Source of the DNA: Paracoccus rhizosphaerae | Lineage (GTDB): Bacteria > Pseudomonadota > Alphaproteobacteria > Rhodobacterales > Rhodobacteraceae | NCBI RefSeq assembly: GCF_026162645.1 | Contig: NZ_JAOTBE010000012.1 | Coordinates: forward strand, 1 to 64,000 | Reading direction: 5' to 3' | DNA length: 64,000 nt | Notes under the pieces: generated by a model | Databases searched by the model: none | Told to the model about the DNA's origin: nothing | The model's input: the letters and a program-made list of their open reading frames with translations, nothing else | Made by a program: the position numbers and the translations under genes | In this document: piece by piece, positions 46,234-54,373 of the stretch | Numbering within the stretch: position 1 is the first letter of the stretch | Layout: every line of letters starts with the position of its first letter

Positions 46234-48651
46234 TCAGTCGGTCGGCGTCAGGACGGTGACGCCAACCGCCGCCGCGCGGGCAAGGTCGGGGTCCAGCGAC
46301 ATGCCGACATATTCGCCGCGTCGCCACAGGCCCGCCATGTCGTCATAGTGACGCGAGAACGGGTGGCCTGACTGACCCGTGGACGTGATGAAAACCGAGC
46401 TGTCGGGGTCCGCCAGATCATAGACACCGCGATAGCCAGCCCCGCTGACGGCTTCGAAGGGTTGCGGGCCGGTGGCCAAAAGGCCGGTGCGGGCAACCGT
46501 GAACTCTCCTCCCGAGATGGACTGCGTGATGTTCACGATCCAGCCGAGCGCCGACAGGGCGCCAAGTCCGGGATGGATATGGCGTGCCTGGTGCGCGTCG
46601 CCCCAACGCCAGCTGGCCACGTCGCTGCCATAGCGCGCCGACAGGTCCAGGATCGCGCGGTCCAGCGACTGCCGCGCGATCAGGGCGCAGTCCTCGGTCA
46701 CGGCGCTCTGGATGACGTTGCACCAGGCCCCTGCGCCGCCGCTGTTGCGGAAGACGCTGTCGATGAAGCCGGGCTGCAGTTGCGTGATGTCATCGGCCAG
46801 GGGTCCCAGCTCGTCCCGGATCAGCCTGTCCTGAAGCGCCGACATCCATGCGACATAGATCAGCGGTTCGGGCAGGTGTTCGTTCATCGCGCCGTCCCAT
46901 TCGGCCAGCAGCGTCAGCGCGTCCTGACGCTGACGTTCCGGCGTGCCGGGGGCGGCGGGTTCGCCCGTGAACCACAGATCCGCCCCCACCAGCGGCAGAA
47001 GCGCCCGCGCCGCCGGGCTGACGACGTCCAGCTGCGCCGCAATGAAGCTGTCGCGAGAGTGGACGTCGCGGTCGCCCAGCAGCTTCTCGAGCCGCTTGTG
47101 CCGCATCCCGAGGGCGGGGTCCTCATCGGTGTCGAACGCCAGGGCGACGGCCGGTCCCTGAGGCTCGGCCGCGAGAGAGGTGGCGCCGAGCCAGGCGGTC
47201 TCGGGCAGCCAGCCGGGCGAGGGCATGGCGCCCGCGGTCGGGTGGTTGCCGCCACGTTCCGGCGCCGCGCCCGCGGCCAGCCTCAAAACCTGCTTCCTGT
47301 CGGCCAGGGTCACTGTCAGGGCAGGCGCCACGATGCCCGACAGCGCGCGGCCGGCCTCGGCCGCCGTGTCCGACCGCATGAGCGCCATCAGCGACGACAT
47401 CGTCGTGTCCTGCCGCGAGAGGCCCGTCCAGCGGAGTGCCGCGACATGGCCGATAGGGATCACGTCGGCCAGTCCGGGATCCAGCGAGGACAGGACCGGG
47501 CCGTTCTGCGTGGCGCGCAGCGTGACCGTCCGGGCACCGCCGTCCAGCACGCGGATCGTCTCGGTCCGGGTCTCGAACTCGGTCCAGCCGCGTGGTCCGC
47601 GATACCGGTTGGTGTTTCCGGGCTGCACTTCCTCGATCGCGATGTCGGCGTCGTCGATGTGCAGGGGCGCGATCCCCCACGAGAAGGCCGGGCTGCGTCC
47701 CGACAGGACCAGCGGCATGCCGGGAATGGTGGCGCCGATGACGCCGCCGCCCTGAAGCTCGATCCGGGCGAGATAGAAGAGAGACGGCGCCGTCAGTCCT
47801 GTCTGCAGATCATTCGCCAGAAGCGAACCCTCCGCCGCAGTGCGCTGCGGACCTGCGCCAAAGACGTTCCCACCGACCGGAAGGGTAGGGCTCAGGAAGG
47901 TGCCCTGGTTGCGAACCGCGTCTGGATCGCGCCGCCGTTCTGGAATTCCAAGACGCCGGTCCGGGAAGATCGAGCTGTAGCTGGGCAGGTCGCTCGGGAC
48001 GCCCGGCCCGTCGATCAGCTCGGGGCCGCGTTCGGGCCAGGCCAGGGACAGGCGCGCGCGCAGGATCTCGTCCGCGGCGGCGGTGGTGCTGCTGGCGGCC
48101 AGCAGCTTCAGGATGGCGATCGAGTCGGCGGGCTGCCAAAAGGTGATCACGTCGGGATAGAGGAAGAACTCCGGCGCGCCCCTGCCCATCGCGCCTTCGT
48201 TCACAATGCGAATCCACTGGTTCACACCGTCTGCATAGGCGCGCAGCGCAGCCTTGGTGGCATCGTCCTGCACGTCGAAGGATGCCTGCGCCGAACGATA
48301 GATCTCCAGCCGCCGGACCAGCACGTCCGCGGCCAGGGCTTGCGGGCCCTGAACCTCGGCCATGCGGCCTTGGGCGGCGCGTCGCAGCAGTGTCATCTGG
48401 AACAGCCGGTCCTGGGCATGGACCAGGCCAAGTGCGAAGAACGCGTCCGTGTCGTTCCTGGCGAAGATGTGCGGGACGTTTTCGGTCGACCGGACGATCT
48501 CGACCGGGGAGTCGAGGCCCTGAACGCTGAACCGGCCATCATAATTGGGCAGAGACCGCATTGCAAAATACCACACCAAGCCAGCGGATAGCACGATCAG
48601 GATCATCAGCCCGACGGTTAGCCGCAAGAGCCAGCGAAACAGGGTCAGCAT
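46234..48651 (-). CDS. Penicillin-acylase-family protein lacking the serine nucleophile
   Basis: 805 residues. An N-terminal membrane anchor (about 8-30) is followed by the alpha-chain-like region with PHIFARNDTDAFFALGLVHAQDRLFQM. The beta-chain-like region carries NDLQTGLTAPSLFYLARIEL and GVIGATIPGMPLVLSGRSPAFSWGI. Family members cleave themselves before a Ser of a Ser-Asn pair, and that Ser becomes the N-terminal nucleophile. Here the pair is Gly261-Asn262 (codons GGG AAC at 47866-47871). Without it, self-processing and amide hydrolysis by the known mechanism should fail. The rest of the fold looks intact. Probably periplasmic and membrane-tethered. Function unknown; quorum-signal acylase activity is not supported. 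Confidence 0.82.
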   Translation of the reverse strand: MLTLFRWLLRLTVGLMILIVLSAGLVWYFAMRSLPNYDGRFSVQGLDSPVEIVRSTENVPHIFARNDTDAFFALGLVHAQDRLFQMTLLRRAAQGRMAEVQGPQALAADVLVRRLEIYRSAQASFDVQDDATKAALRAYADGVNQWIRIVNEGAMGRGAPEFFLYPDVITFWQPADSIAILKLLAASSTTAAADEILRARLSLAWPERGPELIDGPGVPSDLPSYSSIFPDRRLGIPERRRDPDAVRNQGTFLSPTLPVGGNVFGAGPQRTAAEGSLLANDLQTGLTAPSLFYLARIELQGGGVIGATIPGMPLVLSGRSPAFSWGIAPLHIDDADIAIEEVQPGNTNRYRGPRGWTEFETRTETIRVLDGGARTVTLRATQNGPVLSSLDPGLADVIPIGHVAALRWTGLSRQDTTMSSLMALMRSDTAAEAGRALSGIVAPALTVTLADRKQVLRLAAGAAPERGGNHPTAGAMPSPGWLPETAWLGATSLAAEPQGPAVALAFDTDEDPALGMRHKRLEKLLGDRDVHSRDSFIAAQLDVVSPAARALLPLVGADLWFTGEPAAPGTPERQRQDALTLLAEWDGAMNEHLPEPLIYVAWMSALQDRLIRDELGPLADDITQLQPGFIDSVFRNSGGAGAWCNVIQSAVTEDCALIARQSLDRAILDLSARYGSDVASWRWGDAHQARHIHPGLGALSALGWIVNITQSISGGEFTVARTGLLATGPQPFEAVSGAGYRGVYDLADPDSSVFITSTGQSGHPFSRHYDDMAGLWRRGEYVGMSLDPDLARAAAVGVTVLTPTD

Positions 48652-48781
48652 ATCGGGCAAGTCCTCGGGCCGGGTCGCGGCACGGGTTGACCCGGCCGCG
48701 CATGGGTGGTGGTGTGCTGCATAGGACAGCCGCGCCGCCAATTCAACGCGCGGCGACAGCGTGATCGGCAGGAGAAAAGCG

Positions 48782-49648
48782 ATGGCTGCAGCGGCGTTTC
48801 TGGGACTTGGCGTGATGGGTTTTCCGATGGCCGGCCATCTGGCCAAGGCGGGGCACCAGATGACCGTCTTCAACCGCAGCCCGGCGAAGGCGCAGGCCTG
48901 GTCCGAACGTCACGGCGGCCGTCACGCCGCTACCCCACGAGAGGCGGCCGAGGGCGCCGAGTTCGTGATGGCCTGCGTGGGCAACGATGACGACCTGCGC
49001 CAGATCTGCCTCGGCCCCGACGGCGCGTTCGCCGGGATGTCGAAGGGCGCGGTCTTCGTCGACCACACCACGGTTTCGGCCGAGGTCACGCGAGAGCTGG
49101 CCCAGATCGCGCACGAGGCCGGCTTGGGATATGTCGACGCGCCGGTGTCGGGTGGGCAGGCCGGGGCAGAGAACGGGCAGCTGTCGATCATGTGCGGCGG
49201 CGATGCGGCGGATTTTGACCGCGCGGCGCAGGTGATCGGCGTCTATGCCAAGATCTGCCGTCGCATGGGTGCGGTCGGGGCGGGGCAGCTGACGAAGATG
49301 TGCAACCAGATCGCCATCGCGGGGCTGGTGCAGGCACTGTCCGAATCGCTGGCCTTCGCGCGCAAGTCCGGCCTGGACACGGCCGCCGTGGTCGAGGTGA
49401 TCAGCCAGGGCGCCGCGGGAAGCTGGCAGATGGTGAACCGCCACGCCACCATGGCCGAGGGTCATTTCGAACACGGCTTCGCAGTCGACTGGATGCGCAA
49501 GGATCTGGCTATTTGTCTGGCCGCGGCAGACGAGGTGGGAGCCTTATTGCCCGTCACCGCGTTGGTCGATCAGTTCTACAAGGACGTCCAGCTGATGGGC
49601 GGCGGCCGGTGGGATACCTCGGCGCTGATCGCGCGGCTGGTCGACTGA
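48782..49648 (+). CDS. NAD(P)-dependent beta-hydroxyacid dehydrogenase
   Basis: 288 residues of the 3-hydroxyisobutyrate/tartronate semialdehyde reductase family. The Rossmann loop is FLGLGVMGFPMAGHL at the start, the substrate motif DAPVSGGQAGAENGQL lies in mid-protein, and the catalytic lysine is in GQLTKMCNQ. The substrate is one of several small beta-hydroxyacids and cannot be chosen from sequence. The ATG at 48782 follows GGAGAAAAGCG; the in-frame ATG at 48761 would add a non-family tail. It diverges from the acylase gene. Confidence 0.88.
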   Translation: MAAAAFLGLGVMGFPMAGHLAKAGHQMTVFNRSPAKAQAWSERHGGRHAATPREAAEGAEFVMACVGNDDDLRQICLGPDGAFAGMSKGAVFVDHTTVSAEVTRELAQIAHEAGLGYVDAPVSGGQAGAENGQLSIMCGGDAADFDRAAQVIGVYAKICRRMGAVGAGQLTKMCNQIAIAGLVQALSESLAFARKSGLDTAAVVEVISQGAAGSWQMVNRHATMAEGHFEHGFAVDWMRKDLAICLAAADEVGALLPVTALVDQFYKDVQLMGGGRWDTSALIARLVD

Positions 49649-49705
49649 ACGCGGAAGCTGGGTCGCCTGCGGCCGCTGTCCGACAGCTGAGAAGGATGAC
49701 CTGCG

Positions 49706-50089
49706 ATGACTGAACGGACCCTTAGCGGCAAGATCGAATGCGACATCACGGGCGTCAGCCAGACCGAGGTCGAGGGCGAGATGACGGTGAACGACGACAT
49801 CCTCAGCGCGCAAGGAACGATCCAGCCCGGCGCGCTGGTTTGGTTTGCGGACATGATCGCCACCTGCCTTGTCCTCGGAGGAGAGCAGCCGCAGGAAGAG
49901 GTCGACAGCGTCCCCGAGGCGATCACCATCAACGCGCAGGTCCTGTCGAACCGTAGCGGCGGCGTGCTGACCGCACGGGCACGATGGCTGCGGCGCGAAA
50001 GAAACGTGTTGACCGTCCGCACCCAGGTTCGCAACGCCGAGGGCGACATCCTGCTGGACCTGACCTCAACCCATATCGGCGCCCGCTGA
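49706..50089 (+). CDS. Hotdog-fold thioesterase (PaaI-like)
   Basis: 127 residues. The pattern GTIQPGALVWFADMIATCLVL (the central helix of the hotdog fold) followed by EAITINAQVLSNRSGGVLTARAR and LTSTHIGAR at the end matches the PaaI/YdiI acyl-CoA thioesterase group. These enzymes hydrolyse acyl-CoA esters as tetramers. The substrate is unknown. It lies 57 bases after the beta-hydroxyacid dehydrogenase gene, possibly in one operon. Confidence 0.72.
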   Translation: MTERTLSGKIECDITGVSQTEVEGEMTVNDDILSAQGTIQPGALVWFADMIATCLVLGGEQPQEEVDSVPEAITINAQVLSNRSGGVLTARARWLRRERNVLTVRTQVRNAEGDILLDLTSTHIGAR

Positions 50090-50102
50090 TCGGCAGCCGG
50101 TC

Positions 50103-50345
50103 TCAGGCCTGTCGATCGGACATCAGCCTGTCCACGACGAACAGGCGCAGCGCGGTGGCAAGGCCGACCTCTGGCTGGCGCGCGTGGTCGATCAGCCCGA
50201 TCAGAGCGGCGCGGGTGATCCCGCGTGCTGCGGCCAGCTCGGCCAGCGCCTTCCAGAACGGGTCCTCGAGCGAAACCGAGGTCCGGTGCCCGTCGATGGT
50301 CACCGACCGCTTGATCGGCGGCGTCATCGGCGGAAGGTCGATCAT
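50103..50345 (-). CDS. Ribbon-helix-helix domain protein
   Basis: 80 residues. The segment KRSVTIDGHRTSVSLEDPFW forms the beta strand of a ribbon-helix-helix unit, followed by ALAELAAARGITRAALIGLID as the two helices. Such proteins bind DNA as dimers through the paired strands. Its ATG overlaps the stop of the DUF4169 gene by four bases. It closes the fumC-DUF4169-RHH run; its target is unknown. Confidence 0.78.
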   Translation of the reverse strand: MIDLPPMTPPIKRSVTIDGHRTSVSLEDPFWKALAELAAARGITRAALIGLIDHARQPEVGLATALRLFVVDRLMSDRQA

Positions 50346-50530
50346 TCCTTAGGGTCCCGGGTGGCGCGGTGGGCGTCGAGCACGCGCCTTGCGCGATCCT
50401 CCTCGGCCTTCCGCGCATCGCGCAGGGGCTTCGGTTCGCCGTGGATCGCCGAATTCATGTTGCCGCGGGCGCGCTTTTCGTCGCGGGCGCGGGACTTGCG
50501 GGCCTGGCGCAGGTTGATGATGCTGGTCAT
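50342..50530 (-). CDS. DUF4169-family small basic protein
   Basis: 62 residues starting MTSIINLRQARKSRARDEK, highly charged (many Arg, Lys, Glu) and probably helical. It matches the DUF4169 family, which in alphaproteobacteria is found next to fumC and a ribbon-helix-helix gene. Function unknown. The ATG at 50530 was chosen by family length; an upstream extension would cross the fumC terminator. Confidence 0.75.
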   Translation of the reverse strand: MTSIINLRQARKSRARDEKRARGNMNSAIHGEPKPLRDARKAEEDRARRVLDAHRATRDPKE

Positions 50531-50548
50531 GGGTCCGGAACTGGAAAC

Positions 50549-50574
50549 GGGGCGCGCCGAGAATAGCGCGCCCC
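50549..50574 (-). terminator. Hairpin between fumC and the DUF4169 gene
   Basis: A perfect 9-bp stem (GGGGCGCGC/GCGCGCCCC) with an 8-base loop lies 22 bases downstream of the fumC stop on the minus strand. It has no T-run and may act as an attenuator between fumC and the two small genes. Confidence 0.55.
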
Positions 50575-50596
50575 GCAAGGGTCGGGTCAAGGGGCG

Positions 50597-51991
50597 TCAG
50601 CCCTTGGGGCTGATCATGTCTTCGGGGCGCACGACGCGGTCGAAGGTCTCGCCGTCGACGAATCCCAAGTTGATCGCTTCTTCGCGCAGGGTGGTGCCGT
50701 TCTTGTGCGCGGTCTTGGCGACCTTGGTCGCGTTGTCATAGCCGATGGTCGGCGCCAGCGCCGTCACCAGCATCAGCGATTCCTTCATCAGCTTCTCGAT
50801 CCGCTCGACATTGGCCTTTGTGCCGACAACCATGTTGTCGGTGAAGCTGGAGGCCGCGTCGCCAAGAAGCTGCATCGACTGCAGCACGTTGTAGGACATC
50901 ATCGGGTTATAGACGTTCAGCTCGAAATGGCCCTGCGATCCGGCAAAGCCGACCGCGGCGTCGTTGCCCATCACATGGGCGCAGACCATGGTCAGCGCCT
51001 CGGCCTGCGTCGGGTTGACCTTGCCCGGCATGATCGAAGACCCCGGCTCGTTCTCGGGCAGGATCAGCTCGCCCAGACCCGAGCGGGGGCCCGAGCCCAA
51101 GAGCCGCATGTCATTGGCAATCTTGAACAGGCTGCCCGCCACCGTCTTCAGCGCGCCCGAGAACATGACCATGGCGTCATGGGCGGCCAGCGCCTCGAAC
51201 TTATTCGGGGCGGTGACGAACGGCAGATCGGTGATCTTGGCAATTTCGGCCGCGATGGCGGTGTCCCAGCCCTTCCTGGTGTTGAGCCCGGTGCCGACGG
51301 CGGTGCCGCCCTGCGCCAGCTCGTAGATGTCGGGCAGGCAGGCCTTCACCCGCTCGATCCCCTTGCGGATCTGATGGGCATAGCCGCCGAACTCCTGGCC
51401 CAGGGTCAGGGGCGTCGCGTCCTGCGTGTGGGTGCGGCCGATCTTGATGATGTCCTTGAACTCATCCGATTTGGCTTCCAGCGCGGCGGCCAGTTTCTCA
51501 AGGCCCGGCAGCAGTACATCGCGCGCTTGCATCCCGATGGCGACATGCATCGCGGTCGGGAAGGTGTCGTTCGAAGACTGGCCCATGTTGCAGTGATCGT
51601 TGGGGTGGACGGGCTTCTTGCTGCCCATCTCGCCGCCCATGATCTCGATCGCGCGGTTGCTGACGACCTCGTTGGCGTTCATGTTCGACTGCGTGCCGGA
51701 CCCGGTCTGCCAGACGACCAGCGGGAAGTTGTCGTCGAACTTGCCCTCGAAGACCTCGGTCGCGGCCTGCTCCATCGCGTCGGCCAGATCGGCCGGAAGA
51801 TCGCCCGAGGCACGGTTCACGCGCGCTGCCGCCAGCTTGATCGCGCCCAGGGCGCGGATGATCGGGACGGGCTGACGCTCCCATCCAATAGGGAAGTTGA
51901 TGATCGAACGCTGCGTCTGCGCGCCCCAGTACTTGCTGGCATCAACCTCCAGCGGTCCGAAGCTGTCGGTTTCGGTGCGGGTCTTGGTCAT
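50597..51991 (-). CDS. fumC: Class II fumarate hydratase
   Basis: 464 residues. FumC hydrates fumarate to L-malate in the TCA cycle without an iron-sulfur cluster. The fumarase/aspartase signature [11 protein letters not shown] is present, with [33 protein letters not shown] and [12 protein letters not shown] contributing the tetramer active site. The start at 51991 follows GAGGGAG. Being cluster-free, it is oxygen-stable. Confidence 0.97.
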   Translation of the reverse strand: MTKTRTETDSFGPLEVDASKYWGAQTQRSIINFPIGWERQPVPIIRALGAIKLAAARVNRASGDLPADLADAMEQAATEVFEGKFDDNFPLVVWQTGSGTQSNMNANEVVSNRAIEIMGGEMGSKKPVHPNDHCNMGQSSNDTFPTAMHVAIGMQARDVLLPGLEKLAAALEAKSDEFKDIIKIGRTHTQDATPLTLGQEFGGYAHQIRKGIERVKACLPDIYELAQGGTAVGTGLNTRKGWDTAIAAEIAKITDLPFVTAPNKFEALAAHDAMVMFSGALKTVAGSLFKIANDMRLLGSGPRSGLGELILPENEPGSSIMPGKVNPTQAEALTMVCAHVMGNDAAVGFAGSQGHFELNVYNPMMSYNVLQSMQLLGDAASSFTDNMVVGTKANVERIEKLMKESLMLVTALAPTIGYDNATKVAKTAHKNGTTLREEAINLGFVDGETFDRVVRPEDMISPKG

Positions 51992-52084
51992 CGGGTCGCT
52001 CCCTCACGGTTTCGCCGAGGGGTGTAGCGGCAGCCGCGCGCGGACGCAATTCGCATGCCGCTGCATACCGTCGCTAACAGTCGC

Positions 52085-52987
52085 TCAGCTTTCCAGTGCG
52101 GCGACCGCGGCCCCGACCTCGGCATGGATCGGGTCTGGCAGCGGCAGGATCGGGCGTGGCGGGCGTGCAGTCGTCAGGCCCAGGATGTTCGCGGCCGCAT
52201 ACACCACCCGGAGACTTCCATGGTCCCGGAACAGTTTCCAGAGCGGCCCGAACCGATCTTGCGAGAGGGCTGTCGCAGTCTGGTCGCCGTCGCTGGCGGC
52301 GCGGGCCAGCAACGCCGTTTGTTCGGGCCAGAGTCCCGCCGCCACGCTGAACCAGGCGTCGGCGCCCCGCAGCAGGGCCGAGGTGCAACCCCAATCGCCG
52401 CTGTAGCCGACGACAAAACCCGGCGGCAGATCCCGGCGCAGAAGGTCGATCTCGGCGGCGAAATCACCATCAGCGGGTAGGGGCATCTTCACCGCCGTCA
52501 CGGTGGGCAACGTCGCCAGACGCGCCAGCAATTGGGGCGAGAAGGTGAAATGCGTGGTGGTGGGGTTGTTGTAGATGCAGATCGGCAGGTCCGATGCGTC
52601 GGCCACAGCCTGAAAGTGTTGAAGGACCTCGTCATCGGTCAGCGGCGTGTAGGACATCGGCGCCAGCAGCAGGCCTGCCGCGCCCGCGTCAGTGGCGTGA
52701 CGCGCCAGCGATTCCGCAGTGTCGGTGCGCAGCGCGCCAACGCCGACGATGACGGGCACCTTGACGTCCGCCGCCTGCAACGCTGCCTCCACCACCTGCC
52801 GTCGTTGGCCAGGGTCCAGATAGGCATAGCCGCCGGTGGAGCCCAGCAGGCCTATGCTGTCGACGCCGGACCCGGCCAGACGACGGACCAGACCGCAGAG
52901 GTCGTCCAGGATCGGCTGCCCATCCTCGGAGGTCGGCGTGATCGGAAAGGCCGAGAGCCCTCGCATCGACGCGACTATTTCCGCCAT
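52085..52987 (-). CDS. Dihydrodipicolinate synthase-family aldolase/lyase
   Basis: 300 residues of the DapA/NAL family, a TIM barrel with a Schiff-base lysine. The catalytic tyrosine is Y139 (CIYNNPTTTHF) and the lysine K167 (VTAVKMPLP). A GLLGSTGGYAYL loop corresponds to the pyruvate carboxylate site. Details differ from true DapA, so it may act on another 2-oxo acid. It begins inside the last codons of sspB (13-base overlap), which ties it to that operon. Confidence 0.85.
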   Translation of the reverse strand: MAEIVASMRGLSAFPITPTSEDGQPILDDLCGLVRRLAGSGVDSIGLLGSTGGYAYLDPGQRRQVVEAALQAADVKVPVIVGVGALRTDTAESLARHATDAGAAGLLLAPMSYTPLTDDEVLQHFQAVADASDLPICIYNNPTTTHFTFSPQLLARLATLPTVTAVKMPLPADGDFAAEIDLLRRDLPPGFVVGYSGDWGCTSALLRGADAWFSVAAGLWPEQTALLARAASDGDQTATALSQDRFGPLWKLFRDHGSLRVVYAAANILGLTTARPPRPILPLPDPIHAEVGAAVAALES

Positions 52988-53454
52988 CGGTCGAGGCGAA
53001 CCACTTCCCCGCCGCCCGATGGTGGGGTGTCGTCGCCGTCGTCCTCGGCGTCGAGGTGGTATTCGGCGTCCTCGTCCTCCTCCTCATCAGTCGCGCTTTC
53101 CTGCGTCTCGAACCGCAAGCCGAATTCGACCGAGGGGTCGACGAAGGTGCGCAGCGCGTCGAAGGGGATCTTCAGCGGCTCGGGCGAGTTGCCGAAGTTC
53201 AGCGTGATCGTGAAGTGGTCCGGCTGGATCGTCAGGTTGTCGAACCAGTGCTGGACGACGATTGTCATCTCCTCTGGATAGCGCTGGCGGAGCCAGTCCG
53301 CCATCTCGACGCCGTCTTCGCGGGTGTCGAAGGTGATGAAGAAGTGGTGATCTCCCGGCAGCCCCTCGGCCGCGACCTTGCGCAGCACCTCGGCGATCAT
53401 GCCCTGCAGCGCCTGCAGCATCATTCCGCCATAATCGAGTCCAGACCGCGCCAT
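52975..53454 (-). CDS. sspB: SspB-family ClpXP adaptor (alphaproteobacterial type)
   Basis: 159 residues. The N-terminal substrate-binding domain (about 1-110) has the alpha-SspB stretches HHFFITFDTREDGVEM, YPEEMTIVVQHWFDNL and ITLNFGNSPEPLKIPFDAL. An acidic flexible linker (SATDEEEDEDAE) follows, and the C-terminus VVRLDRWRK is the ClpX-binding tail. SspB delivers ssrA-tagged peptides to ClpXP. The ATG at 53454 is preceded by GGAAGGG. Confidence 0.9.
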   Translation of the reverse strand: MARSGLDYGGMMLQALQGMIAEVLRKVAAEGLPGDHHFFITFDTREDGVEMADWLRQRYPEEMTIVVQHWFDNLTIQPDHFTITLNFGNSPEPLKIPFDALRTFVDPSVEFGLRFETQESATDEEEDEDAEYHLDAEDDGDDTPPSGGGEVVRLDRWRK

Positions 53455-53508
53455 GCCATCACCCTTCCTTGTCAGGGGCAAGCATAGGCATATGAACGAC
53501 GATGAAAA

Positions 53509-53535
53509 GGGGGCGGCGCGGGAATCGCCGCCCCC
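53509..53535 (-). terminator. Intrinsic terminator of the chemotaxis operon
   Basis: Read on the minus strand, a perfect 10-bp stem (GGGGGCGGCG/CGCCGCCCCC) with a 7-base loop is followed by TTTTCATC. It lies 92 bases after the last che-operon gene, ahead of sspB. Confidence 0.75.
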
Positions 53536-53626
53536 GCGGGTTGTCCGCGCGCCGGTGGGTCCAGATGCGCCGGCCGAAGCGGCCTGTGTCGCGCACCGCA
53601 GTTCACGGTAGGCTTCCATGCCGGGA

Positions 53627-53977
53627 TCACGGGGCCGGCGTATCCCAGACTTCGACTGCCAGGACATGCTGCGCGGCGGCTGCTGGGTTGCCCGACAGCC
53701 GCTCGGCCTGCGCCCTCAGGTCCAAGCCTTGCACTGCCGACGCGGTGTCGCCTCCCGCGGCAGCAAGCGCACCCAGAAAACGTGCCAGCCCCTCGGCCTC
53801 TTGGCGAAGAAGGTCGGCGCCTTGCAGCGACGCGGCCGCGTCACCGCCTTCTGCAAGCGCCCGGTCGAACGCGGTCAGCGAGGCCGCCAATCGTCGGGCC
53901 TCGCGCTCGGCGGCAAGGATGCCGTCGATCAGCGGCCTGTCACTTGCATACGCGACCGCCCCGCAGCCCTTCGTCAT
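53627..53977 (-). CDS. Small helical DxxxQ protein at end of che operon, CheT-like candidate
   Basis: 116 residues, Ala-rich and almost entirely helical, with no signal or membrane segment. Two similar blocks occur, LQGADLLRQEAEGL (51-64) and VQGLDLRAQAERL (82-94). Each holds D-x-x-x-Q (D55/Q59 and D86/Q90), the pattern used by CheZ, CheX and related CheY-P phosphatases. Its ATG overlaps the cheY2 stop (ATGA). In Sinorhizobium meliloti a small DxxxQ protein, CheT, closes the che operon. Overall similarity to CheT cannot be tested here. An uncharacterised helical che-operon protein is the fallback. Confidence 0.6.
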   Translation of the reverse strand: MTKGCGAVAYASDRPLIDGILAAEREARRLAASLTAFDRALAEGGDAAASLQGADLLRQEAEGLARFLGALAAAGGDTASAVQGLDLRAQAERLSGNPAAAAQHVLAVEVWDTPAP

Positions 53978-54363
53978 TGCAGCTTTCCCGTCACCGACTC
54001 GATGCAGCGCAGCAGCGCTTCCTTGGTGAAGGGTTTGGCAATGAAGTTGTTCATTCCCGCGCGCTGTCCCCGTTCGATCATCTCGCGGTTGGCGGTGCCC
54101 GTGATCAGGATGAAGCCGATCCGCTGGGTGCTGGGGTTCTGCCGCAGCGCCTCGAGCAGCGACAGTCCGTCCATCCCTGGCATGTTGTAGTCCGAGATGA
54201 CCAGATGAACAGGGGCCGCCGCCAGCCTGCGGAACGCGTTTTCGCCGTTGGCCTCGTATTGCACGTTGACGAGACCGGCCCAGTCCAGTGCCTGCTCGAT
54301 CAGAGAGCGGCTGATGGTCATGTCGTCAACCACCATGACGTGAAGGTTCGATTTGAGTGCCAT
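53974..54363 (-). CDS. cheY: Chemotaxis response regulator CheY2
   Basis: 129-residue single receiver domain. The acidic pair is D13/D14 (VVDD), the phospho-acceptor D58 (ISDYNMPGMDG), the switch threonine lies in ILITGTAN, and the conserved lysine is K110 (KPF). It resembles the S. meliloti CheY2, which binds the flagellar motor and hands its phosphate back to CheA. It lies between cheR and the DxxxQ protein. The role as main motor-binding CheY is inferred from order and resemblance. Confidence 0.9.
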   Translation of the reverse strand: MALKSNLHVMVVDDMTISRSLIEQALDWAGLVNVQYEANGENAFRRLAAAPVHLVISDYNMPGMDGLSLLEALRQNPSTQRIGFILITGTANREMIERGQRAGMNNFIAKPFTKEALLRCIESVTGKLQ

Positions 54364-54373
54364 TTTGGGTCTT

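Noticed and set aside
46462..48591. A 709-residue plus-strand open frame opposite the acylase-family gene
   Set aside because: Low-complexity composition typical of antisense frames; the minus-strand protein has clear family motifs throughout.
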